Below, in pieces: positions 1 to 5,205 of a DNA stretch of 5,205 nucleotides. A program made the position numbers and the translations under genes. Each line of letters starts with the position of its first letter. The stretch's first letter is position 1. The DNA is from an uncultured Lachnospiraceae bacterium (lineage in GTDB: Bacteria; Bacillota; Clostridia; Lachnospirales; Lachnospiraceae). Where the stretch lies: the NCBI GenBank assembly GCA_937891165.1, contig CALAEX010000243.1, positions 1 to 5,205 on the forward strand, written 5' to 3'. The notes under the pieces are model-generated. The model was not told where the DNA came from. It worked only from the letters and a program-made list of their open reading frames with translations, and ran no database searches.

Positions 1-613
1 TCTTACAAGGTCTATCATGTGCTGGACTATGTGCATGTCCTACAATAATAAAATCGACACCTTCAAAAGAGTCTGCAAACTGAGCTAGTTTATTTAAAAC
101 TAAACCTCCTGTTTTTCCTGTGAAAGTGCCATGTGTAATTACGCCTGTATAAACTGTGCCTTTTTTCCTTGTTCCAGAATTCCCTACATAGAGTTTTAAG
201 TAACACCTGCTATCTCTATATAGCTCTTCAATTCTGAGCCTGCAAAATACATCATATAGTGGGTTACCATCTGTAAACTTATTGTGTCGTAGTTCATGAT
301 TTCCTGGAACTCCACAAAGTATCTTATTAGCTGCGACTAAATCTTTAAGTTCCTGATACAGCCATTCCTTTTGTTGTGTTGGAGTTAGTACATCGTTAAA
401 TGGAGAAGCAACACTTCCAATTATTGAATTGTTCATCATGTCTCCGCCTATAATGCAAAAAGCATTTGGGGTAGATAACAATAGTTTCTTTGCTTCTTTC
501 CACCGTTCCATCAAGTGCGTCTCAGAGCCTATGTGCTCATCAAATAAAGGAATAAGGATAATATTATCAAATTCAGGAAAAGACCTAACTATAAATTTAG
601 AATCTGGCAACAT
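1..613 (-). CDS. Calcineurin-like metallophosphoesterase, phage type (3' end outside window)
   Basis: The visible 204 residues carry the ordered metal-binding motifs of the calcineurin-like phosphoesterase superfamily: DEH (residues 25-27, DxH), GGDMMNN (56-62, GDxxx[N]), GNHE (104-107), TH (160-161) and GHAH (192-195). These residues normally bind two metal ions and hydrolyse phosphoester bonds. The substrate (nucleic acid, nucleotide or phosphoprotein) cannot be told from this sequence. No signal peptide is visible, so it should be cytoplasmic. The start is ATG at 613, seven bases after an almost perfect AAGGAGGT; an ATG at 620 is out of frame and touches that site. The stop lies beyond the left edge, but all motifs are present, so most of the catalytic domain is here. 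It is the last visible gene after the tail genes, separated from the 88-residue gene by a hairpin terminator. Phages of this type often carry such enzymes; a role in tail assembly is not implied. Confidence 0.93.
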   Translation of the reverse strand, partial: MLPDSKFIVRSFPEFDNIILIPLFDEHIGSETHLMERWKEAKKLLLSTPNAFCIIGGDMMNNSIIGSVASPFNDVLTPTQQKEWLYQELKDLVAANKILCGVPGNHELRHNKFTDGNPLYDVFCRLRIEELYRDSRCYLKLYVGNSGTRKKGTVYTGVITHGTFTGKTGGLVLNKLAQFADSFEGVDFIIVGHAHSPAHDRPCK

Positions 614-620
614 ATCGCAT

Positions 621-628
621 ACCTCCTT
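621..628 (-). promoter_or_regulatory. Ribosome binding site of the metallophosphoesterase gene
   Basis: The minus strand reads AAGGAGGT, essentially the full anti-16S consensus, seven bases before ATG 613. It decides the start: the ATG at 618-620 abuts the site, leaves no spacing and is in another frame. Confidence 0.85.
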
Positions 629-633
629 ATTCT

Positions 634-662
634 ATTGTACCGCATTAATAAAATGCGAGCAA
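634..662 (-). promoter_or_regulatory. Possible sigma-70/SigA promoter for the metallophosphoesterase gene
   Basis: The minus strand has TTGCTC (662-657), a 17-base spacer, then TACAAT (639-634), a five-of-six match to the -10 consensus. The -35 matches only its TTG. Transcription would start near 627, right at the ribosome binding site, giving a very short leader of about 14 bases. That is possible but unusual, and it lowers confidence. Its place just after the terminator of the upstream unit supports it. Confidence 0.35.
641..657. repeat. Inverted repeat filling the spacer of the possible promoter
   Basis: CGCATT-AATAA-AATGCG is a perfect 6-base inverted repeat with a 5-base centre. It lies between, and just touches, the candidate -35 (657-662) and -10 (634-639) of the phosphoesterase gene, as an operator would. 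As RNA it is a weak hairpin with no T run after it on either strand, so a terminator is less likely. An operator role is inference only. Confidence 0.35.
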
Positions 663-690
663 TCTGCAATGTGTGCCAGTTATGTAATAA

Positions 691-718
691 TATAGCACAC
701 TCCATAAAGTGTGCTATA
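691..718 (-). terminator. Hairpin terminator after the 88-residue gene
   Basis: On the minus strand TATAGCACACT and AGTGTGCTATA form a perfect 11-bp stem with a 6-base loop, starting 8 bases after the stop codon of the 88-residue gene. It is followed by TTATTACATAA, a broken T-rich tract, so termination may be partial and could allow read-through into the phosphoesterase gene. It is the strongest hairpin I noticed in the intergenic sequence. Confidence 0.7.
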
Positions 719-726
719 CATTTATA

Positions 727-993
727 TTAATCCATGCAAGTACCATCAGCACAAGCATCGACTTTCTGAATATGACCTAGACCAATATCTAACGGATTCA
801 TACCTGTGTTGCCAATTAAGAAAGCAATTTCTTTACAAATTCTTTCATACCAAGCTTTGTCACCAGCAATAGCTGCTGTGATAGCTCCTTCAAAACACTC
901 AGCATGTTCTCTTTTACCTTCAGCGATAGCTGTATCTCTCAGTTGAACTAGGTTAATGCCATAATCGTCTACGCCAGGAATAATGTTTGCCAT
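727..993 (-). CDS. Small acidic cysteine-containing protein of unknown function, moron-like
   Basis: I do not recognise this 88-residue protein. ATG 993 is chosen because AAAAGGAG (1010-1003) lies nine bases upstream; an in-frame ATG at 1002 touches that site and would only add MII. Residues 12-61 look helical, probably two or three amphipathic helices broken near residues 26 and 44. The C-terminus is short and polar, ending CADGTC-M-D, with cysteines at 81 and 86; two more are at 33 and 53. By count it has 14 acidic against 7 basic residues (Asp/Glu versus Lys/Arg), so it is acidic. No signal peptide or membrane segment is evident. It has its own promoter and its own terminator, between a tail gene and an enzyme gene, so it can be expressed apart from the late tail operon. 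The cysteines may bind a metal or stay reduced in the cytoplasm. It could be a host-modifying or exclusion protein, but nothing in the sequence proves that. Confidence 0.8.
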   Translation of the reverse strand: MANIIPGVDDYGINLVQLRDTAIAEGKREHAECFEGAITAAIAGDKAWYERICKEIAFLIGNTGMNPLDIGLGHIQKVDACADGTCMD

Positions 994-1002
994 GATAATC
1001 AT

Positions 1003-1010
1003 CTCCTTTT
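1003..1010 (-). promoter_or_regulatory. Ribosome binding site deciding the start of the 88-residue gene
   Basis: AAAAGGAG on the minus strand lies nine bases before ATG 993. It immediately precedes the upstream in-frame ATG at 1002 with no spacing, so the inner ATG is the workable start. Confidence 0.75.
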
Positions 1011-1023
1011 ATCTTATAGGAAT

Positions 1024-1052
1024 ATTATACCATGGCAAATATAAAATTACAA
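1024..1052 (-). promoter_or_regulatory. Strong extended -10 promoter for the 88-residue gene
   Basis: The minus strand has TTGTAA (1052-1047, four of six), a 17-base spacer, and a perfect TATAAT (1029-1024) preceded by TG plus one base, which is the extended -10 form (TGGTATAAT). The predicted start is an A near 1017, giving a leader of about 24 bases that holds the ribosome binding site. AT-rich DNA yields chance -10 boxes, but the combined -35, spacing and TG extension make this the best promoter in the window. Confidence 0.75.
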
Positions 1053-1063
1053 TATAGTTGTAA
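1047..1063 (-). terminator. Weak AT-rich hairpin after the repeat/discoidin-like gene
   Basis: TTACAA and TTGTAA form a perfect 6-bp stem with a 5-base loop, followed on the minus strand by TTTTATATTT. It begins about 17 bases after the stop of the 219-residue gene, so it could end the tail transcript. The stem has only one G-C pair and its 3' arm doubles as the -35 of the next promoter, so it may be a chance feature. Confidence 0.3.
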
Positions 1064-1080
1064 AACTTAAATAAATTTTA

Positions 1081-1740
1081 CTATTTTTCAACACGAATAG
1101 TTCCTCTTGTTATTTCAAAATTGTATAGCTGTCTTATATACCCATTTTTATGGCTTGTCATTGTAAGCTTAATTTTTGAAAAATATTGGGAATTAGTAGC
1201 AGAGTAAGTTTTTGTTTTAGGTTCATCAATATCATAAAAGTCTTCTCCAAAATTAACTAATACAACTCCATCACCTGTAATTGTATTTCCGTCTTCATCT
1301 GCACCCATTCTATATTCTGTTATAGAAAATCTTGTAGGACAAATAGTTACTCCAGCTGGGCATGTTATGGTCACTGTATAGTCATTAGAATAATTACTTG
1401 ATTGTGAGTATGTGTTTATATTCCCATCAAAAGCTAAATCAATACTTCCTACTTGAGTCCCCCATTCTTTACCATACCAACTGTTAGCTTTAATATGCCA
1501 TGTGCCATATTCGTTTGTTCCAGTAATTTCATTTGCAGCAACTAAAGTCCATGTGGTAGGTAGAATTGAAGAACTGAAGCTTGTATAAACACCATTATCA
1601 GCAGTATAAAATGGTTGTGCTACACCATTTATACCTATATATCCCTCTGTAACTTTTCTAGCAACTCCATTAATCCCAATATAAATATCAGGAACTTTTC
1701 TAGCAACTCCATTAATTCCTATATTTATTTCTTTTGCCAT
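1081..1740 (-). CDS. Phage tail-tip/fibre-associated protein: GINGVARKV repeats plus discoidin-like domain
   Basis: This 219-residue protein starts with three tandem 14-residue repeats (residues 5-46) around the motif YIGINGVARKV; the last copy degenerates to GINGVAQPFY. Such '[IV]G[IV]NGVARKV' repeats recur in structural proteins of Firmicutes phages. Residues about 59-215 form one beta-rich domain with LPTTW, GTWHIKA, AFDGN and a closing ITRGTI, which matches a domain inside the upstream fibre protein. AFDG followed by Thr/Ser-rich turns recalls discoidin (F5/8 type C) carbohydrate-binding folds; the fold is inferred, not proven. The start ATG 1740 follows GGGGTG at a usual distance; a GTG at 1749 overlaps that site. 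The gene begins 11 bases after the fibre stop codon, with its ribosome site overlapping that stop, so translation is probably coupled. The likely role is a virion tip or fibre accessory protein that binds host-surface glycans. Confidence 0.85.
   Translation of the reverse strand: MAKEINIGINGVARKVPDIYIGINGVARKVTEGYIGINGVAQPFYTADNGVYTSFSSSILPTTWTLVAANEITGTNEYGTWHIKANSWYGKEWGTQVGSIDLAFDGNINTYSQSSNYSNDYTVTITCPAGVTICPTRFSITEYRMGADEDGNTITGDGVVLVNFGEDFYDIDEPKTKTYSATNSQYFSKIKLTMTSHKNGYIRQLYNFEITRGTIRVEK
1096..1566 (-). repeat. Discoidin-like domain in the 219-residue tail protein
   Basis: This encodes residues 59-215, nearly the whole protein after the repeats. It shares landmarks with the fibre domain at 3207-3674 (PT[ST]W, GTW-x-I-x-A, AFDG, closing T[KR]GTI). 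DNA identity is not obvious by eye, so the duplication is old or came through separate acquisition. Confidence 0.75.
1603..1728 (-). repeat. Three tandem 42-base (14-residue) repeats encoding GINGVARKV
   Basis: The units are 1687-1728, 1645-1686 and 1603-1644. Two units share an identical 24-base core at 1651-1674 and 1693-1716, exactly 42 bases apart. The third unit has diverged in DNA and in protein (GINGVAQPFY). The near-identity of the first two suggests recent duplication or ongoing homogenisation, and slippage could change the copy number in frame. Confidence 0.9.
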
Positions 1741-1751
1741 AACAAACACCC

Positions 1752-4700
1752 CTATTCATATCGAAGATAAATATCGCCAGTAGCCAAAGCACTAGTTCCA
1801 GCTGTAAGGTCTGTTGTACCTGCATATATGTTACGAACTTGAGAATTGGTTAAATTTGAAACTGCAGTCGCATTTGCATTTACTTGCCCACCAAATGTGC
1901 CATTTGCAATATATATTGCCGACATAGTGTCAAGCTTCCAGCTCTGCCATGTGCCTTCGAAACAGTACCGGCTTTTGTGGTGGGAAGGGCGATTGATTAC
2001 GTGCTGGTAAATGTACGTGTCGTCGCTCGGATTCGTGAACTTTTCAACAAACAACAATATATCTTTGTGAGCTGTTTCGGTCGCATTCCCATAATCTGAA
2101 TTTTTGGTTCTTCCTACTGTATCATTACAATTTTTAATCAAATACACTCCTGGTTCAGTCAATGTATTAAAATCAATAACATTGTCTGTGCTTGCTTCTA
2201 ATACCTTGATACCGTGTTCATCTACATATTTCTTAGTAGCTGGAGAACCAGGATATAAAGGTTCATATGGCGTGCCATAGTCTGTTGTAACATCTAAATA
2301 TTGTGGACTTTGACGATAACCATATAAATTAAAAGTTACTTGTTCAACATAGGTATCATCGCTAGACAGTACTCCTGCGATAGTTCTATAATTATCCTGA
2401 ATATTAGTATAACTATTATCAGGTGTTTCTTTTTGACTTGACCTGCTACTTGAAGATATTAAAGTAAAAGAGTAGCCGCTAATTTTATAAATATTATATA
2501 TATCTGTAAAGTTAGTTAACTCAGCACTAGTACATACTAAACTTAATACTGTTATTTTATTAGCCAAATAATCATTATACATATTATTTACAATAGGTAA
2601 TAATTCTGTTGCTAAGTCTGTCGTAGAAGTAGCTGATGAAACGTGTGTATAAACAGGCACATCTACAGGCGTATTAGCTATACTATCATCTACATATTTC
2701 TTAGTAGCAGGATGATAGTCTTCTGTGGGTGCATATTCTCTGGTGTTGCTTTTAGTTAAAACATCGTCATCAGATGCAAAAGTGAAATCGCCATTATATG
2801 CACCATATCCCTGACCACCAATAGCTGTAAATTGAGCCATAATATTACCGTTAGTCCAATTCATTTGAAGTAGTGGTGTGTCTTGAATATACACATACAT
2901 ATAATCTAAAATAAATTCATCACCAGAAGCATTACTAAGTGTTAAAATATCACTTAATAATAACGGGTTTCCTCCATTGGCGTCTGCAACATATCCACTC
3001 ATAATACAAGTACCTACTTGTGTACCTTCAAACCACCCGTCTGTTGCATTGCCCATACCTTCAAATAAACCTGTAAAATCAATAGGATTTTCTTGTGTTC
3101 CAATAAATTTTTTCAATCCATTATTACTTGCTTCGTCTCCGCCAGCATTTAAAACAGCACTGTCTACATATTCAATAGTAGCTAACTCTTTTGCTACAGT
3201 ATTTATAATTGTACCTTTTGTACATTGAAATTCTTTAGCATAACCATAAGAAGCTGCTCCGTTTGCAGATTTCCTTGGCAATATTCTAAATTTAGTATAT
3301 GGTGTGCTATCAGTAATATTGAATACTGCTTCGTCTGCTGTAAATGTTCCTAAAGTTTTCCAACCTGCGTTATATCCCTGCAATTCAGCAGGATAGCTAG
3401 TTCCACCATCTAAACCAGTGTTAGAAATTACAATAGTTTCTGGAATTATAGCTATATTTTCTGGTAAACTTATTGTTAAGTATTTTAACAAACCTGTAAC
3501 TGTGTCGGGTTTGTTCAAATAAATACTAGCTCTAGTGCTTGTGCTTCCATCGAAAGCGTTTACTACACTAGAATCTTTTTCCATAGCATCTGCTGTTATA
3601 GTCCATGTACCAAATCCTGTTTCAGATGTTGCACTTTTTTTATCTTCTGAAGCTACCCAACTAGTTGGAAATATATTATTTGTAAACTTTACTTTACTAC
3701 CAGCTGTAATAATAGCATTATCAACATATCCTTTATTAGCGAGATGTGCACTTAATGTTGGCGTGTTACAGCTCATGCCTGTGGCTAGTGCTCCGGACTC
3801 TATTTTATTTGCTGGAATATTACTGCTCCAATCTGTCCAAGCACCTGAAGAAACTAAATTTTGACGATAGTAATTTAAAGTACTATTTACTAATGCAGTT
3901 TGTAAAACTCTATATTCCACACCAGCTTTAGTATAAAAATGACGAACTATTAATACAAGGTCAATGGCATAACTTTTGTTATTATATGGTGTGTTTAAAA
4001 TAGTTACATCACTTAACGCATTTTTAATCAAATAAATGCCGTCTTCTGTTATTGTATTACAATCAACAACATTTTCTGTAGTTGCTTCAATAATTGTCAA
4101 TCCACTACCTGTGCCACCATCAATATTAATATTTGAAATACTATCATCAACATACTTTTTTGTAGCAGGGTGATAATCATTAGTAGGCGTGTATTCCGTA
4201 GTGTTTGTTTTACTTAATCCAGTGTCTGTTGTAAGAGCTACTGTAGTATAAGCATTACTATTTGTAGTTGGGTACCATACTCCATCTTCAATATTATAGT
4301 ATTTATATACGCAGATAATATCTCTTGTTTTAGTATTATTTGGGTCAATAATATAGAAAAATATAGCTGTATCTGTTCGTAAAATATAAATAAGTCTATT
4401 GTTATTCCCCCAAGAAAACTCTTCTCCATTAAATGTCATGCCGTTTTTAAAAACATACCAACCCGTTTCATAATTAGGTTCTACACCGTCAACAAAATTA
4501 GGTTTTACGTCTATATTAACTACAGCACTTAACGGCTCTATATAGATATTTCTATCAAAGCTATACATTAATTGCATATCCCTAGTTGCTGGAACCACTC
4601 CGTAAACATATACCATTTCTCCGCTAGACGGATGAGGCATCGTTCCCCCAAAATAAGCATAAGCTCTATTAGTGCCTATAGTCATTTTAAACAAACGTAA

Positions 4701-5205
4701 AGTATATTCCTGATAGTACATGTATATTGGCTTTTTTAAAGTATAAGTATTATCTGCATTTACAGTAATAGCTTCTCTCATACACTGTAAAATATCCCCT
4801 TGAGTTGAATTAAGATAGTCAAAATAAACTGCACTTTTTTCTACATCTCCAATTTGTGCTGATAAAACACCATCTTCGGAAATAGTTAAATTATCACCAA
4901 CTTTAATTCCACCTAATGCTGTAGCACTAGCTGTTGGTAAAACATAGCCGCTATTAGCAGAAACACCTGTATCTTCGTTATTTATCCACCAAGTGCCGTT
5001 TTCACCAACAAAAGGAGTAGCACCATCATTTCCTCTATCTCCTTTGTCTCCTTTTTCACCTTGAGGACCTGTATCACCCTTCACATTACCTAAATTTTGC
5101 ACAGTGCCATCGGTGTATGTAATAATCAGTTCACCGTTGATAATCACTGCCGTTTCCACACCAACTCCGTCAAAATCGCCATTTTTTAGTTTTTCTTCAA
5201 CATCT
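1752..5205 (-). CDS. Large modular phage tail fibre / receptor-binding protein (5' end outside window)
   Basis: The frame is open from the right edge (first full codon at 5204) to TAG at 1752-1754, 1150 visible residues. Numbering below counts from the GTG at 5159. That GTG is probably not the true start, because the upstream in-frame peptide DVEEKLKNGDFDG resembles the usual lead-in of phage collagen-like fibres. In order: beta segment (1-26); seven Gly-X-Y triplets (28-48); GENGTWWINNEDTGV (52-66); LPTASATALGGIKVG (74-88), a common fibre motif; unknown module (105-315); KYVD linker 1 (332-340); pyocin-knob-like domain (354-447, WTDW); degenerate linker 2 (474-480); discoidin-like domain (496-651); linker 3 (660-666); unknown module (680-797); linker 4 (818-826); unknown module (835-955); linker 5 (974-980); second knob (984-1076, WQSW); C-terminal cap (1088-1135) with QVRNIYAGTTDLTAG and ATGDIYLRYE. 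Its expected role is trimeric host-surface adhesion. Domain names are by eye. Confidence 0.93.
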   Translation of the reverse strand, partial: DVEEKLKNGDFDGVGVETAVIINGELIITYTDGTVQNLGNVKGDTGPQGEKGDKGDRGNDGATPFVGENGTWWINNEDTGVSANSGYVLPTASATALGGIKVGDNLTISEDGVLSAQIGDVEKSAVYFDYLNSTQGDILQCMREAITVNADNTYTLKKPIYMYYQEYTLRLFKMTIGTNRAYAYFGGTMPHPSSGEMVYVYGVVPATRDMQLMYSFDRNIYIEPLSAVVNIDVKPNFVDGVEPNYETGWYVFKNGMTFNGEEFSWGNNNRLIYILRTDTAIFFYIIDPNNTKTRDIICVYKYYNIEDGVWYPTTNSNAYTTVALTTDTGLSKTNTTEYTPTNDYHPATKKYVDDSISNINIDGGTGSGLTIIEATTENVVDCNTITEDGIYLIKNALSDVTILNTPYNNKSYAIDLVLIVRHFYTKAGVEYRVLQTALVNSTLNYYRQNLVSSGAWTDWSSNIPANKIESGALATGMSCNTPTLSAHLANKGYVDNAIITAGSKVKFTNNIFPTSWVASEDKKSATSETGFGTWTITADAMEKDSSVVNAFDGSTSTRASIYLNKPDTVTGLLKYLTISLPENIAIIPETIVISNTGLDGGTSYPAELQGYNAGWKTLGTFTADEAVFNITDSTPYTKFRILPRKSANGAASYGYAKEFQCTKGTIINTVAKELATIEYVDSAVLNAGGDEASNNGLKKFIGTQENPIDFTGLFEGMGNATDGWFEGTQVGTCIMSGYVADANGGNPLLLSDILTLSNASGDEFILDYMYVYIQDTPLLQMNWTNGNIMAQFTAIGGQGYGAYNGDFTFASDDDVLTKSNTREYAPTEDYHPATKKYVDDSIANTPVDVPVYTHVSSATSTTDLATELLPIVNNMYNDYLANKITVLSLVCTSAELTNFTDIYNIYKISGYSFTLISSSSRSSQKETPDNSYTNIQDNYRTIAGVLSSDDTYVEQVTFNLYGYRQSPQYLDVTTDYGTPYEPLYPGSPATKKYVDEHGIKVLEASTDNVIDFNTLTEPGVYLIKNCNDTVGRTKNSDYGNATETAHKDILLFVEKFTNPSDDTYIYQHVINRPSHHKSRYCFEGTWQSWKLDTMSAIYIANGTFGGQVNANATAVSNLTNSQVRNIYAGTTDLTAGTSALATGDIYLRYE
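1755..1898 (-). other. Conserved C-terminal cap of the tail fibre
   Basis: The last 48 residues contain GGQVNANATAVSNL, then QVRNIYAGTTDLTAG and ATGDIYLRYE. I recognise this as a recurring C-terminal sequence of fibre and tail proteins in Firmicutes phages. Its presence shows that the fibre ends intact and is not truncated by the downstream gene. Confidence 0.8.
1932..2210 (-). repeat. Pyocin-knob-like domain, second copy (in the fibre gene)
   Basis: This segment encodes fibre residues 984-1076. It opens with IKVLEASTDNVIDFNTLTEP and GVYLIKN, and ends with GTWQSWK. It is paralogous to the copy at 3819-4100: [VI]xEA[ST]T[DE]NV[IV]D[FC]NT[LI]TE and YLIKN are shared, as is the closing TW-x-x-W. 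The N-terminal half is alike in DNA as well; the C-terminal half has diverged and is richer in G+C. Confidence 0.75.
2679..2759 (-). repeat. Long KYVD linker repeat, downstream copy
   Basis: This encodes fibre residues 801-827, with NTREYAPTEDYHPATKKYVD at its core. It matches the copy at 4137-4217 at protein level (shared NT-x-EY-x-PT-x-DYHPATKKYVDDSI), and the DNA is about three-quarters identical by eye. The motif is common in phage tail fibres, where it marks the start of a short helical linker before the next module. Confidence 0.85.
3207..3674 (-). repeat. Discoidin-like domain in the fibre, paralogous to the one in the next gene
   Basis: This encodes fibre residues 496-651. Landmarks are IFPTSWVA, GFGTWTITA, VVNAFDGSTST and the closing EFQCTKGTI. 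The neighbouring gene has, in the same order, ILPTTWTLVA, EYGTWHIKA, IDLAFDGNINT and NFEITRGTI (1096-1566). The shared order and similar length (about 155 residues each) support common descent. Confidence 0.75.
3819..4100 (-). repeat. Pyocin-knob-like domain, first copy (in the fibre gene)
   Basis: This segment encodes fibre residues 354-447, opening with LTIIEATTENVVDCNTITED and GIYLIKN, and ending GAWTDWS. The pattern DxNTxTExGxYxI followed by W-x-x-W fits knob domains of pyocin and phage fibres, which sit between shaft segments and help bind receptors. It pairs with the copy at 1932-2210. Confidence 0.75.
4137..4217 (-). repeat. Long KYVD linker repeat, upstream copy
   Basis: This encodes fibre residues 315-341, with NTTEYTPTNDYHPATKKYVD at its core, and pairs with 2679-2759. 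A shorter third exact ATKKYVD lies at 2220-2240, and degenerate copies ANKGYVD and ATIEYVD lie near 3720-3740 and 3162-3182. Confidence 0.85.
5016..5078 (-). repeat. Collagen-like Gly-X-Y stretch of the fibre
   Basis: Seven triplets, GDT-GPQ-GEK-GDK-GDR-GND then GAT, with many charged X and Y residues. Such stretches make short trimeric triple helices in phage fibres and imply that the fibre is a homotrimer. Confidence 0.9.

Noticed and set aside
429..695. Plus-strand open frame of 88 codons
   Set aside because: It overlaps the phosphoesterase gene on the other strand, which has all its catalytic motifs and a strong ribosome site, and it runs on through the promoter and terminator region.
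1000..1002. ATG 1002 as start of the 88-residue gene
   Set aside because: The ribosome binding site ends at 1003, leaving no spacing; ATG 993 in the same frame has nine bases.
1603..1728. CRISPR-like array
   Set aside because: The 42-base repeats are in-frame protein-coding repeats with no variable spacers of constant length.
1747..1749. GTG 1749 as start of the 219-residue gene
   Set aside because: It lies inside the GGGGTG that best serves as ribosome binding site for ATG 1740, and MAKE is a usual beginning for such proteins.
1755..2210. Diversity-generating retroelement variable region at the fibre 3' end
   Set aside because: The C-terminal cap is a conserved fibre type, not a C-type lectin variable domain. 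No template repeat or reverse transcriptase is in the window. The GC-rich patch is better explained by recombination. A template outside the window cannot be excluded.
2977..3864. Plus-strand open frames opposite the fibre gene
   Set aside because: They are antisense shadows of a well-supported fibre, have no recognisable motifs and no good ribosome sites.
5157..5159. GTG at 5159 as the start of the fibre gene, with GGAG a few bases upstream
   Set aside because: The frame stays open to the right edge and the upstream in-frame peptide DVEEKLKNGDFDG resembles the normal lead-in of phage collagen-like fibres, so the real start is outside the window.

Overview
The window is about one third G+C by eye. 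Every supported gene lies on the minus strand, with strong AGGAGG-type Shine-Dalgarno sites. The collagen-like and 'ATKKYVDD'-type sequences are typical of tail fibres in phages and prophages of low-GC Firmicutes. The best reading is the distal end of the tail (receptor-binding) module of such a phage or prophage. The host cannot be named from this sequence alone, and nothing here shows whether it is integrated.

In the direction of transcription (right to left), the window begins inside a very large tail-fibre gene (1752-5205, 5' end outside). It has a collagen-like stretch near its visible N-terminus and five KYVD-type linker motifs separating inserted modules. Two of the modules are duplicated pyocin-knob-like domains and one is a discoidin-like beta domain. 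A conserved fibre C-terminal cap ends the protein. After an 11-base gap comes a 219-residue protein (1081-1740) made of three 14-residue GINGVARKV repeats plus a second copy of the same discoidin-like domain. These two genes are probably translationally coupled and are likely partners at the tail tip.

Next is a small 88-residue acidic, cysteine-containing protein of unknown function (727-993). It sits between its own near-consensus extended -10 promoter and its own hairpin terminator, so it looks like an autonomous, moron-like transcription unit. Last is a calcineurin-like metallophosphoesterase (1-613, 3' end outside) with a near-perfect ribosome binding site. Its possible own promoter has a spacer filled by an inverted repeat.

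No RNA genes, CRISPR arrays, insertion sequences or attachment sites were seen. Plus-strand open frames are shadows of the minus-strand genes. The most notable points are the bead-on-a-string fibre, the domain shared by the two adjacent tail genes, a GC-rich patch in the last fibre module, and the moron-like unit.
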